This document shows, in pieces, positions 1-7,667 of a DNA stretch of 11,782 nt. Source of the DNA: an uncultured Pseudomonadota bacterium (lineage in GTDB: Bacteria > SAR324 > NAC60-12); NCBI GenBank assembly GCA_913052275.1, contig CAJXDX010000045.1, positions 1 through 11,782 of the forward strand, written 5' to 3'. Within the stretch, counting starts at the first letter, position 1. Each line of letters opens with the position of its first letter. The notes below the pieces were generated by a model. It was not told where the DNA came from. It ran no database searches and was given only the letters and a program-made list of their open reading frames with translations. Position numbers and translations under genes: made by a program.

Positions 1-22
1 AGCAATGCTTTTTACCTGCAAA

Positions 23-199
23 CTAAGGCATTTTGTTCGAAATGTCAATCCGGAAAAGCAGTTCATTCCGGTGAATGCAGGCAAGGTCATCAGTAAATGA
101 TTCGGCTTTGGAGAGAACATCGTTACCACCAATGATCAAGCACCCGTTTTCGTTAATAAAACATGGCAGAAAAGTTTCAGCTGCCGCCTTAATTGCCTG
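23..199 (-). other. Open frame continuing after the pgi stop codon
   Basis: Directly after the pgi TAG stop (202-200) the same frame stays open for 58 codons until a second TAG at 25-23. The translation looks protein-like, starting QAIKAAAETFLPCF and ending RIDISNKMP, but it contains no ATG or GTG start except an ATG at its next-to-last codon; one TTG lies at codon 21. It could be chance, a stop-codon readthrough tail, or the decayed end of a longer gene. A weak GGCAG/CTGCC inverted repeat (185-181 with 169-165) lies inside, followed on the minus strand by only four T residues, so I do not call a terminator. I do not recognise the tail sequence. Confidence 0.3.
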
Positions 200-1786
200 C
201 TAAATGCATGCCTGAAAAAAGGAAGAAAACTGGTCCTTTCCTGGAAATTTGAGAACCCTTCGGTTGGCGGCAAGATGTTGCAGAATTTTGTAAACAGTTT
301 CTGCTTGTTCGCTTTCTTCAAGTGCATCAGAAATTGTAACGGCATCGAATTTTTGCCCAGGGTTTGACTTGAGATAGTTTTGTATTTTAACTGAAAGTTT
401 TATTACATCGCCCGCGGCGAGTTTTCCTGCTTCTACGCCCGGCTGGTGATAGGCGTTAACCCCAATTAAATTAGCATACAGGCCGACTGCACGCTCGAAC
501 AGTGCAATCAAGGCACCCAGAGTTTGAGAATTTAGTTCTTCAAGCGTTATGGTTAGTGATGCGCGTCCTTTTTGAAAAAGAGCCTCGCGAGTTCCAAGCA
601 GAAAACCCTGCAGGAAATCTCCAGAGGTGACTTCGGGTTCAACCTCAATGCTGTGATGTTCTCTGTCCTTGAGAACTTCAATGAATGCCACAAAAAAATC
701 GTCGGGACCGTCTCGCAGCTGCTGACCAATGGAATGCTGGTCAGTTGATCCCTTGCTGCCGTAAACCGTCAGCCCGTGATTTACAGTTTTACCTTTAAGA
801 TCTTTTTCCTTTCCCACGGACTCCATAACCAGCTGCTGCAGGTATGGACTTAAATAAATCAGCCTGTCTTTGTATGGCAGCATTACCATTGCCTTTTGGC
901 CCCTGCCTCCGCCCGCATGATGCAACATCCAAGCCAGTACAGCAGCAGGATTTTCGGTAATTTTTGCACGGCGAGTCAGCTCATCCATAATTTTTGCACC
1001 ATTCAAAAGACTGCTGATATTCACACCCAGTAAAGCTGCTGGAAGCAGGCCCACTGCGGAAAGAATTGAAGTCCGTCCACCTACCCAGTCCCACATTGGA
1101 AAACATCCCAGCCAGTTCTCTCTGGAGGCAAGCTGAGCAAGCTGACTGTTCTCTCCGCTGACTGCAACAGCATGTCTGGCAAAATCAAGTCCGGCGCTGT
1201 TGCAGCATTCTCGAACCTCAAGCATAGCGTTACGTGTTTCCAGTGTGCCACCTGATTTGGAAATTATGAGTATAAGTGTCTCTGATAAACCTTTGCCGAT
1301 TGAGGCAATCACCCGGTCCATTCCATCAGGGTCAGTGTTGTCTATAAAATAAAACCGTACAGGGTCGTCTTGTGAACCAAGAGCGCTTTGAATTAACTGA
1401 GGACCCAGTGCTGAGCCCCCCATTCCAAGAGACAGCACATTACGGAATTGTGCAGATTTCTGAGGTTTTATCTTTTTCTGATGAATGTCTGCTGCAAATT
1501 GCTGGATCTTATCCAGGGTACTGTTTATTTGATTTTGAATTTTTTCAGTAGGAGCCAAGGTCGGGTTTCGCAGCCAGTAATGTCCAACCATTTGATTTTC
1601 ATCAGGATTTGCAATTGCTCCTTTTTCCAGCTCCTGCATTTGCTCGAAGGCAATGCTGAATTTTTCTTGCAGTGAATCCGGAAGCTTGTCAGGGGCATTC
1701 ATCCGTGAGGTGTCAATAGACATACCAAGCTCAGGCATTTGCAGGCAATGTTGCTGAAAATAATTCCAGGAGGGGGTTTTGCTCAT
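200..1786 (-). CDS. pgi: Glucose-6-phosphate isomerase
   Basis: Cytoplasmic enzyme interconverting glucose-6-phosphate and fructose-6-phosphate, 528 residues, a normal length for the Chlamydia/cyanobacteria-type Pgi. The early GHYWLRNP block (68-75) is typical of that branch. The sugar-phosphate-binding loop SKSGGT is at 176-181 and GGRTS at 237-241 approximately. Residues matching the known catalytic set are present: Glu322 in MESVGK, His351 in TDQHS, and Lys455 in the VEAGK signature, with NAYHQPG just before it. The start is the ATG at 1786, 18 bases after the glycosyltransferase stop; no clear Shine-Dalgarno precedes it. The stop is TAG, after which the frame remains open for 58 more codons (see separate entry). 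Product identification is secure. Confidence 0.97.
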   Translation of the reverse strand: MSKTPSWNYFQQHCLQMPELGMSIDTSRMNAPDKLPDSLQEKFSIAFEQMQELEKGAIANPDENQMVGHYWLRNPTLAPTEKIQNQINSTLDKIQQFAADIHQKKIKPQKSAQFRNVLSLGMGGSALGPQLIQSALGSQDDPVRFYFIDNTDPDGMDRVIASIGKGLSETLILIISKSGGTLETRNAMLEVRECCNSAGLDFARHAVAVSGENSQLAQLASRENWLGCFPMWDWVGGRTSILSAVGLLPAALLGVNISSLLNGAKIMDELTRRAKITENPAAVLAWMLHHAGGGRGQKAMVMLPYKDRLIYLSPYLQQLVMESVGKEKDLKGKTVNHGLTVYGSKGSTDQHSIGQQLRDGPDDFFVAFIEVLKDREHHSIEVEPEVTSGDFLQGFLLGTREALFQKGRASLTITLEELNSQTLGALIALFERAVGLYANLIGVNAYHQPGVEAGKLAAGDVIKLSVKIQNYLKSNPGQKFDAVTISDALEESEQAETVYKILQHLAANRRVLKFPGKDQFSSFFQACI

Positions 1787-1804
1787 GAGCCGTGTTTTAT
1801 CGAA

Positions 1805-2863
1805 TTATGTTTGCAATTCTTTTAATCTTTGATTGCATAATACTTCAGTAATTTCCAAGTCAGTTAGCTTCTGCAGACATCCGCCATACGGACATTTTTT
1901 TAACTGGCAAGTCTCAGGTCCGTCAAGCTTTGGCTTCACTACCCATTGCTGCTGATCGTATGGACCCCAGCGGTCCGGAGTGTGTGGTTTTGCTGGACAG
2001 AAAAACCCCAGCAGCGGAGTTCCAGCCGCATTTGCCAGGTGCAAAGGTCCGGTGCTGCTGGTGACCAGCAGGGAAGAATTCCGGATCACAGAAAATAATT
2101 CTGCCAGTGAAAAACGTCCTGCTGCCTTTTTCACCCGTTCTTCCGGGAAATCAGCTGCAAGTTCACTAACCAGGTTTTCCTCTTCGGAAATACCAGTCAG
2201 CAAAACGGTCCAGCTGGTATTTTCAAGCAGCAGTCGAATTATAAGTATGTATTGCTCAGCATTCAAGTTTGGCGCGGAAGCACCGCTTCCGGGATGAACA
2301 ATTGCGTAGTCCGGACAATTCAGTTCCCTGCTGAATTCTTCCCACCATGATTCTGGAGTCCACTTTTTAAACTTGTATTCAGGCTGTTTAACCTGATCAG
2401 GCAGCAGCGATTCAAGCAGGGCAAGATTGTATTCGGACTCATGTTTCCGGCAGTCCTTTCGATGTTCATAGATACGTTTGTTCAGCAGGAATGAATACCA
2501 GCGAAAACCTGTACCAATACGGAGGGGAATTTTTGCCAACAGCAAAGCGAAGGCTAATTCGGGTCTGGGATAAAACAGCAGTACCACGTCAAAATTAAGA
2601 TTACCCAACTGATTACCCAGCCTCAACACTCCCTGCCATCCCCTGTGGTGACCCTCAGGCTCATAACTCAGCAGTAGATCAATTCCCTCATACTGCTCAA
2701 TAAGGGGAACAGTATAGGGCTGTGCAAGAAATGAGATAAACGCGTCGGGGTATTTTTTGCGTAATGCCGTTACCGCAGGCAGAGTCAGAATAGTGTCACC
2801 TACCCGGTCTGTGCGGACCAGCAGAAAACGTTTAGGAGGTTCTGTGTAAGAATATTGGGGCAT
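1805..2863 (-). CDS. GT9 family (heptosyltransferase-like) glycosyltransferase
   Basis: 352 residues with the two-lobed GT-B layout of glycosyltransferase family 9, which includes the ADP-heptose:LPS heptosyltransferases WaaC and WaaF. The N-terminal signature LLVRTDRVGDTILTLPAV starts near residue 14. The C-terminal nucleotide-sugar half has IVHPGSGAS near the middle and the family hallmark TSSTGPLHLANAAGTP followed by GFFCP. The C terminus carries Cys319, Cys324, Cys329 and Cys343, a cysteine-rich tail seen in many GT9 members. No signal peptide or membrane span is visible, so it likely acts at the cytoplasmic face of the inner membrane on a lipid-linked glycan. Donor and acceptor cannot be read from sequence. 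It sits 30 bases after sdhB and 18 bases before pgi, suggesting cotranscription. An ATG at 2871 is out of frame; the in-frame ATG at 2863 fits the family start. No Shine-Dalgarno is obvious. Confidence 0.9.
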   Translation of the reverse strand: MPQYSYTEPPKRFLLVRTDRVGDTILTLPAVTALRKKYPDAFISFLAQPYTVPLIEQYEGIDLLLSYEPEGHHRGWQGVLRLGNQLGNLNFDVVLLFYPRPELAFALLLAKIPLRIGTGFRWYSFLLNKRIYEHRKDCRKHESEYNLALLESLLPDQVKQPEYKFKKWTPESWWEEFSRELNCPDYAIVHPGSGASAPNLNAEQYILIIRLLLENTSWTVLLTGISEEENLVSELAADFPEERVKKAAGRFSLAELFSVIRNSSLLVTSSTGPLHLANAAGTPLLGFFCPAKPHTPDRWGPYDQQQWVVKPKLDGPETCQLKKCPYGGCLQKLTDLEITEVLCNQRLKELQT

Positions 2864-2893
2864 GCAGGCATTTTATGTTTTGCTGAAATTGCT

Positions 2894-3640
2894 CTATGCC
2901 TTAAAGATATTCCGCAATATTTTGCCTGAAACCTGGCGACCAATTTCTGCAATCGATTCAGTGAGCGGAATGGATTTTGGGCAGACCTCAACACAGTTTT
3001 GCGCGTTGCCGCAATCAGATATTCCACCTTCCTGCATGAGGGTATCCAGACGTTCATCAGTAATGTTCTTTCCGGTGTGATGCATGTTGAAAAGGCGTGC
3101 CTGGCTGATTGCTGCCGCACCAAGGAAATTATTTTTCTGAGTATATTGGGGGCAGGCTTCCACACAGCAACCGCAGGTCATGCATTCAGACAGTTTGTAG
3201 GCAACTTCCTGTATGCTTTGTGATTCACGATCTCCGGGACCAAGGTCATGATAGCCGTCTGCGGTGACCCATGCCTGTACTTTCTTCAGTGCCTCAAACA
3301 TTCTTGAACGATCAACGATTAAATCTCTTATAACCGGAAATTTACTCATTGGCTCTAATGTTATTGGTTTTTCCAATTTATCTATTAATGCACTGCATGC
3401 CTGATGCACCTTTCCGTTTATCACCATTGTACAGGACCCGCAAACTTCTTCCAGGCAGTTGCTTTCCCAGACAACCGGTGTTACCTTCTCTCCTTTCGAG
3501 TTTTCCGGTTTGGTCTGAATGTCCATCAAACAGGAAATTACATTGGAATTAGGAATATATGGAATGACGAAATTTTCCCAGTATGGACTCGATTCAGCAG
3601 TATTCTGGCGCTTGATTTTGAAAGTTACAGTATCCGACAT
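2894..3640 (-). CDS. sdhB: Succinate dehydrogenase iron-sulfur subunit
   Basis: 248 residues; electron-transfer subunit of complex II, carrying electrons from the flavin of SdhA through three iron-sulfur clusters to the quinone site at the membrane anchor. The N-terminal ferredoxin-like domain holds the [2Fe-2S] ligands Cys62, Cys67, Cys70 and Cys82. The C-terminal domain has CMTCGCCVEACP (Cys153, 156, 159, 163) and Cys210, Cys216 and Cys220, supplying the [4Fe-4S] and [3Fe-4S] clusters. The ATG at 3640 has a strong GAGGA ribosome-binding site that overlaps the TGA stop of sdhA ten bases upstream, so translation of the two is probably coupled. It ends in TAG. The alternative fumarate reductase direction cannot be excluded from sequence alone. 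Confidence 0.96.
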   Translation of the reverse strand: MSDTVTFKIKRQNTAESSPYWENFVIPYIPNSNVISCLMDIQTKPENSKGEKVTPVVWESNCLEEVCGSCTMVINGKVHQACSALIDKLEKPITLEPMSKFPVIRDLIVDRSRMFEALKKVQAWVTADGYHDLGPGDRESQSIQEVAYKLSECMTCGCCVEACPQYTQKNNFLGAAAISQARLFNMHHTGKNITDERLDTLMQEGGISDCGNAQNCVEVCPKSIPLTESIAEIGRQVSGKILRNIFKA

Positions 3641-3650
3641 TTTGAATTCC

Positions 3651-5603
3651 TCAGTTATATTTTCGTGGACGTGGAGTAATGAGTGATGTATCTACATCCT
3701 CATAAGAAATTTCCGGACCGCCTTCTGAACCGGAAGTTCCATTTTTATATTCGGCAATTGTTGTTTTGAGCCACTTTTCATTGTTTTCAGCAAATCGTTT
3801 CATGTAGGCTAAATGCTGCTGATCAAAGGCACTTTCATTTAAATTGCCGTCTGCTTTCTGCTTTTCAAATTCGAGGTATGTCTCAGGCTGGAAATCATCC
3901 GGCTGCTTGAGATCAAACTCAGGTTTGTAGTGTGATCCACGGAATTCATCCCTCATCAGGGCACCTTTAGTGATAACCTTGGAAAGCTGAATCATGTTCC
4001 AGAGCTGATTAATGAAACTTGGGACTGGATTGGACCAGTCAGTAGTGTCCAGACAGGTTATGTTTTTCCAGCGAGACTCAAATTCATTGATTTTGTCCAG
4101 AGTTGCTTCCAGCTTGGAATTTTCGCGCACAATCAGAACATTGCTAATCATCTGCTCAGCAAGTTCCCGGTGCAGGGCATAAGGATTCTCACTTCCATTC
4201 ATTTTATTTATATCTGAAAATCTCTCCTGCCATTGCCTGCTTGCATCATCAAACACTTTTTGAGGGTGATCCTCAGCAGCTTCAGGAAGATTTTTTACGT
4301 AATTGATAACCCCCGGACTCATCATAAGCCCTGTGTAAATGCAGCTCAACAGAGAGTTTGCTCCAAGCCTGTTGCCGCCATGATACTGATAGTCTGCTTC
4401 TCCGGCGGCATAAAGACCTGTTATGGAAGTCATTTGATTGTTTGGTGACTGGTAATCAATCAAGCCATCTGAAGTGGGTGTATAATCGGTCCAGATTCCA
4501 CCCATTGAATAATGCACTGCAGGGAAAATTTCCATCGGTTCCTCTCGAGGATCCACACCGGTGAATTTTTCGTATATCTCAAGAATTCCTCCAAGTCTCC
4601 GATTCAGAAATTCGGGAGTATGATGCGTCAAGTCCAGGTAAACTTTCATTTCACCTTTAACCCCCAGGCCCTCGTTTACACAAATGTCATATATTTCACG
4701 GGCACCTACATCACGCGGAACAAGATTTCCGTAAAGCGGGTAGCGTTCCTCAAGAAAATAAAATCTTTCTTTTTCAGGAATATCTTTTGGTGATCTGGAA
4801 TCTCCGGCTTTCCGTGGTACCCAGATTCGACCTCCTTCACCGCGGGCGGACTCACTCATTAAGCGCAATTTATCACGTCCCGGAATTGCTGAGGGATGGA
4901 TTTGAATGAACTCGCCGTTGCCGTATTTCGCTCCTTGCAGATAAGCTGAAGTAGTAGCTGTTCCGGTGCAGACCATGGAATTAGTTGAACGCCCGTAAAC
5001 GAGCCCAGGCCCGCCAGTTGCCAGGATGACTGCGTCACCCTTGAGCGCCATTATTTCTCCGGTGCGGAGATTGTGTATGACTGCACCGACACATCGGCCA
5101 TCATTGTTGAGCACGGCACCAAGGTATTCGTGCCACTCCATTTTTTCAACAATGCCCTGCACCTCAAAGTGCCGAACCTGTTCATCTAAAGCATACAATA
5201 ATTGCTGTCCTGTGGTTGCTCCTGCGAAGGCTGTACGGTGGTAGAGTGTGCCTCCAAATCTGCGGAAATCCAGATTTCCTTCCGGAGTGCGGTTGAAAGT
5301 AACTCCCAGCCGGTCCATTAGGTTGATGATGTATGGGGCATGGTGACACATGTCTTTGCAGAGCGGCTGATTTGCCAGAAAGTCACCACCTTTGACTGTA
5401 TCATAAAAATGGATATCCGGAGAGTCACCTTCTCCTTTGATATTGACGGCACCATTTATTCCTCCTTGAGCACACACTGAGTGTGAGCGTTTAACAGGCA
5501 GAAATGAGACCAGCAGCACTGACATTCCAAGTTCAGCAATTTTCATGGCGGCTGCAAGACCGGCTAATCCTCCTCCAACTACTATCACACGTTGTCTGCT
5601 CAT
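3651..5603 (-). CDS. sdhA: Succinate dehydrogenase flavoprotein subunit
   Basis: Catalytic FAD subunit of complex II, oxidising succinate to fumarate on the cytoplasmic side of the membrane. 650 residues from the ATG at 5603, which places the FAD dinucleotide fold VIVVGGGLAG at residues 6-15; the open frame extends upstream into sdhC but that part has no family resemblance. His41 in SHSVCAQGGI is the expected covalent FAD attachment site. Substrate and catalytic positions are intact: His236 (IQIHPS), Glu251-Arg254 (ESARGEGG), Arg297 (VPRDVGAR), His364 (VHYSMGG) and Arg412 (GGNRLGANS). The sequence resembles the Bacillus/Chlamydia/delta-proteobacterial (type B) enzyme more than the E. coli one. 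A weak AAGAG precedes the start, 14 bases after the sdhC stop. Fumarate reductase activity is possible in vivo. Confidence 0.96.
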   Translation of the reverse strand: MSRQRVIVVGGGLAGLAAAMKIAELGMSVLLVSFLPVKRSHSVCAQGGINGAVNIKGEGDSPDIHFYDTVKGGDFLANQPLCKDMCHHAPYIINLMDRLGVTFNRTPEGNLDFRRFGGTLYHRTAFAGATTGQQLLYALDEQVRHFEVQGIVEKMEWHEYLGAVLNNDGRCVGAVIHNLRTGEIMALKGDAVILATGGPGLVYGRSTNSMVCTGTATTSAYLQGAKYGNGEFIQIHPSAIPGRDKLRLMSESARGEGGRIWVPRKAGDSRSPKDIPEKERFYFLEERYPLYGNLVPRDVGAREIYDICVNEGLGVKGEMKVYLDLTHHTPEFLNRRLGGILEIYEKFTGVDPREEPMEIFPAVHYSMGGIWTDYTPTSDGLIDYQSPNNQMTSITGLYAAGEADYQYHGGNRLGANSLLSCIYTGLMMSPGVINYVKNLPEAAEDHPQKVFDDASRQWQERFSDINKMNGSENPYALHRELAEQMISNVLIVRENSKLEATLDKINEFESRWKNITCLDTTDWSNPVPSFINQLWNMIQLSKVITKGALMRDEFRGSHYKPEFDLKQPDDFQPETYLEFEKQKADGNLNESAFDQQHLAYMKRFAENNEKWLKTTIAEYKNGTSGSEGGPEISYEDVDTSLITPRPRKYN

Positions 5604-5617
5604 CAATATTGCTCTTG

Positions 5618-6235
5618 TTACCAGATTGCCGCCAGCGCGTAAAAGGCGCTTGCAGTTAAAATAATAAATACCAAAATGCTGAAAGAACGAACCCTTTTCT
5701 GAGAAGTTGGTGTCAGTGCAATGCCCCAGGTCATGCAAAATGTGTTGAGGCCATTGGCAAAGTGAAATACTGCTCCAAGTACACCGAGCAAATAAACAGT
5801 CTTAGTCAGCATTCCGGTTTCCGGGTCTGCAAACCCGCTTGACAGGTGTTCAAAATGGGTTCCCCATGTACCGGCAATCCACGGACCTAGCTTGGCATTC
5901 CAGACATGTGCGATTATGAAGAGCAGTACACCTATGCCACTAATGCGCTGCAGCCAGTAAAGCAGATGCGAAAAATAAGTGTAGGAAGGCTGTATTTTAT
6001 TCTCAAATACCAGAAGAACCCCCAGGAGAGAATGAAATAAAAGGGGGATATAAACAACAATGACTAATGCCCAGGTTGCAAGAGGACTGTCATAGAAGCT
6101 ATTGACCTCGTTATTATATATTTCTGCACCGTAGTGCAGATATAACTGCAAATAGAGATGGTATACAAGAAAAAGCCCGACAGGCACGACACCTGTTAAA
6201 CTGTGTATTCTCCGCAAAAGAAAATGTGAGTGCAT
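5618..6235 (-). CDS. sdhC: Succinate dehydrogenase cytochrome b558 anchor
   Basis: 205-residue integral membrane protein anchoring SdhAB and passing electrons to quinone. Five hydrophobic segments are visible, roughly at 13-35, 54-76, 98-113, 145-166 and 183-203. Histidines at 26, 68, 110 and 158 fall in the first four segments, closely matching the four heme ligands of the Bacillus subtilis di-heme anchor, so a two-heme, single-subunit anchor is likely and no sdhD is needed; none is present. This family usually works with menaquinone. The gene leads the C-A-B order. The start is the ATG at 6235; the leader is AT-rich without a clear Shine-Dalgarno, and 150 bases separate it from rpsT, where its own promoter probably lies although I cannot pick convincing -35/-10 boxes. 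Confidence 0.93.
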   Translation of the reverse strand: MHSHFLLRRIHSLTGVVPVGLFLVYHLYLQLYLHYGAEIYNNEVNSFYDSPLATWALVIVVYIPLLFHSLLGVLLVFENKIQPSYTYFSHLLYWLQRISGIGVLLFIIAHVWNAKLGPWIAGTWGTHFEHLSSGFADPETGMLTKTVYLLGVLGAVFHFANGLNTFCMTWGIALTPTSQKRVRSFSILVFIILTASAFYALAAIW

Positions 6236-6348
6236 ATATCACAGATCAAATAAGATAAAACTTTTAACACTTCAAGCAGAACACATTACTCACTATATCA
6301 TGAAGGAGAGCCAACTATAAAGTGGATATTTATATGATTTTGGGGCAG

Positions 6349-6391
6349 AGCTGATTGTATTATACCTGTAATTAAACAGGATATATCAGCT
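6349..6391 (-). other. Nested hairpin over the rpsT stop codon
   Basis: Outer arms AGCTGAT (6349-6355) and ATCAGCT (6385-6391) are perfect inverted repeats, and the TGA stop of rpsT lies in the second one. Inside, CCTGT (6365-6369) and ACAGG (6376-6380) form a five-pair stem with a six-base loop, extendable by ATA/TAT with one bulged base. No U tract follows on the transcript, so it is not a standard intrinsic terminator. It may still end the ffh-rpsT transcript, protect its 3' end or mark a processing site. A perfect TATAAT (minus strand, 6364-6359) sits inside the fold but has no matching -35 box. Confidence 0.45.
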
Positions 6392-6655
6392 GGATGTGCT
6401 TTTAGCCAGGGACAGGGCTAAACGTGACTTGTAGCGGGCGCCGGTACGTTTGTGCAGAACACCTTTAGTAACAGCTTTATCTATATTTTTTTGCACATTG
6501 GGATAAGCATCACGTGCCTGTTCTAAATTACCGCTCTCCTGAAGAAGTCGAAATTTTTTAATGACTGTTCTAAGATCTGCCCGCATTGAGCGATTATGTG
6601 CTGTAAGTTTAGCAGTTTGTCGAACTCGCTTAAGTGCTGATTTGTGATTGGCCAT
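6386..6655 (-). CDS. rpsT: 30S ribosomal protein S20
   Basis: 89-residue, strongly basic, mostly helical protein that binds 16S rRNA in the small subunit. The start MANHKSALKRVRQTAK and the block near residues 56-75 (NIDKAVTKGVLHKRTGARYKSR) are diagnostic of bS20; the length is normal. An excellent AAAGGA ribosome-binding site lies ten bases before the ATG at 6655, in the 17-base gap after yraN, so it is probably translated from the end of the ffh operon mRNA, though rpsT is often monocistronic elsewhere. The stop codon is part of a nested hairpin. No independent promoter is obvious in the short spacer. Confidence 0.97.
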   Translation of the reverse strand: MANHKSALKRVRQTAKLTAHNRSMRADLRTVIKKFRLLQESGNLEQARDAYPNVQKNIDKAVTKGVLHKRTGARYKSRLALSLAKSTSS

Positions 6656-6672
6656 AAGTTTTTCCTTTTGTT

Positions 6673-7032
6673 TTAAAAAGCGTTTACAAAATGATCAATG
6701 TCAGGCGGTGTTTTGCCTGCCAGCTGCACTGCAATCACATCGAATCTAGGTTGCAGGTGCATGAGGTGCTTTTGGCTGAGATAATGTTCACCCAGCATTC
6801 GCAGTTTCTCAATTTTTTTTGCAGTTACTGACAAAGACGGGTGAAGTCCGGCTCTGCTCCTGCGTGTTTTTACTTCGCAAAATACAAGATATTCCCTGTG
6901 TTCCGCAACAATGTCAATCTCACCAAGTCTGGAGCGGTGATTGCGTTCAACAATGCTGTATCCCTGCTCTTTCAAAAAATCACAGGCAATCTGTTCTCCT
7001 GTCCTTCCTGTGTGCTGCCGTTCCTTTGTCAA
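6673..7032 (-). CDS. YraN family (UPF0102) nuclease-fold protein
   Basis: 119 residues, the usual size of the UPF0102/YraN family, which has a Holliday-junction-resolvase-like endonuclease fold of unsettled function. The conserved core is complete: TGRTGE at 8-13 with Glu13, GEIDIVAE at 37-44 with Asp40, and the EVKTR strand at 53-57 with Glu53 and Lys55, the arrangement of a PD-(D/E)XK-like site. The start is a TTG at 7032 whose last two bases overlap the TGA stop of rnhB (TTGA, four-base overlap); no in-frame ATG occurs before residue 71, and the TTG gives a family-like N terminus. Linkage to rnhB is common in bacteria and suggests a nucleic-acid maintenance role, which remains inference. 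Confidence 0.92.
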   Translation of the reverse strand: MTKERQHTGRTGEQIACDFLKEQGYSIVERNHRSRLGEIDIVAEHREYLVFCEVKTRRSRAGLHPSLSVTAKKIEKLRMLGEHYLSQKHLMHLQPRFDVIAVQLAGKTPPDIDHFVNAF

Positions 7033-7667
7033 AGCAAACTCGTCTGTACCGGTTTGAGCCTGAAAGAACGCCTGTGTATTGGAGACAGTCCGTGCTCAGC
7101 AATTGCTTCCCGGTGCTGCCTGGTGGGATATCCCATGTGACGCTCAAAACCCCATTGAGGATACTTTTCCCCAAATTCAACCATCTTCCTGTCCCGCGAC
7201 ACTTTTGCCAGAATTGAAGCCGCGGCAATACTTTTGGAAAGACAATCTCCTTTTACTACTGCCTGACCCTGGATGTTCGTGACGGGATAACGATTACCGT
7301 CAACCAGCAGATAATCCGGAGCAGGTTCAATTTCGGCTGAACAACGCTGCATCCCGACCATTGTAGCCTGCAGGATATTTAACCGGTCAATTTCCTGTGG
7401 AGAAACCGAGACTATCTTAAATGCTGAAGATTCTGCACAAATCAAGTCGAACAGCTCCTGCCTTTTTTTAGCAGAAAGCTGCTTTGAATCATTGAGCTGA
7501 AACTCGGTATTCCAATTTTTACCTAAAATAACTGCAGCAACAACCACTGGTCCGGCAAGCGGTCCTCTTCCTGCTTCATCGATACCTGCAATCTTGCTGA
7601 ATCCGCGACTATAAGCCGCATTTTCAAACTCAAGTGTTGGTCTGTAGATCTTCTGCAGGACGCGCAT
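7029..7667 (-). CDS. rnhB: Ribonuclease HII
   Basis: Endonuclease that nicks RNA in RNA/DNA hybrids and at single ribonucleotides embedded in DNA. With the ATG at 7667 it is 212 residues, a normal length. The signature GIDEAGRGPLAGP supplies Asp30 and Glu31; Asp123 lies in LLVDGNR and Asp159 in AKVSRDR, completing the DEDD metal-binding set. The C-terminal PIHRRSF motif is present. I chose the ATG at 7667 because AAGGA sits eight bases upstream; a GTG at 7709 in the same frame would add 14 residues lacking family resemblance. The chosen start lies 38 bases inside the end of rplS, and the stop overlaps the start of yraN, so it is translationally embedded in the operon. Confidence 0.96.
   Translation of the reverse strand: MRVLQKIYRPTLEFENAAYSRGFSKIAGIDEAGRGPLAGPVVVAAVILGKNWNTEFQLNDSKQLSAKKRQELFDLICAESSAFKIVSVSPQEIDRLNILQATMVGMQRCSAEIEPAPDYLLVDGNRYPVTNIQGQAVVKGDCLSKSIAAASILAKVSRDRKMVEFGEKYPQWGFERHMGYPTRQHREAIAEHGLSPIHRRSFRLKPVQTSLL

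Noticed and set aside
165..185. GGCAG/CTGCC inverted repeat as a pgi terminator
   Set aside because: The stem has five pairs with an eleven-base loop and only four T residues a few bases later, too weak to call.
136..345. Minus-strand 69-residue open frame overlapping the 3' end of pgi
   Set aside because: It is in another frame within confirmed pgi coding sequence and shows no family resemblance or start signal.
2800..3165. Minus-strand 121-residue frame across sdhB and the GT9 start
   Set aside because: It overlaps two securely identified genes in a different frame and reads as low-quality Cys/Arg-rich shadow translation.
5604..5738. Upstream extension of the sdhA frame by 45 residues
   Set aside because: It lies inside sdhC, precedes the FAD-binding fold with unrelated sequence, and the ATG at 5603 gives the normal family N terminus.
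6359..6364. Perfect TATAAT on the minus strand as an sdhC promoter
   Set aside because: No acceptable -35 box lies 16-18 bases upstream, the box sits in a hairpin loop, and it is over 120 bases from the gene.
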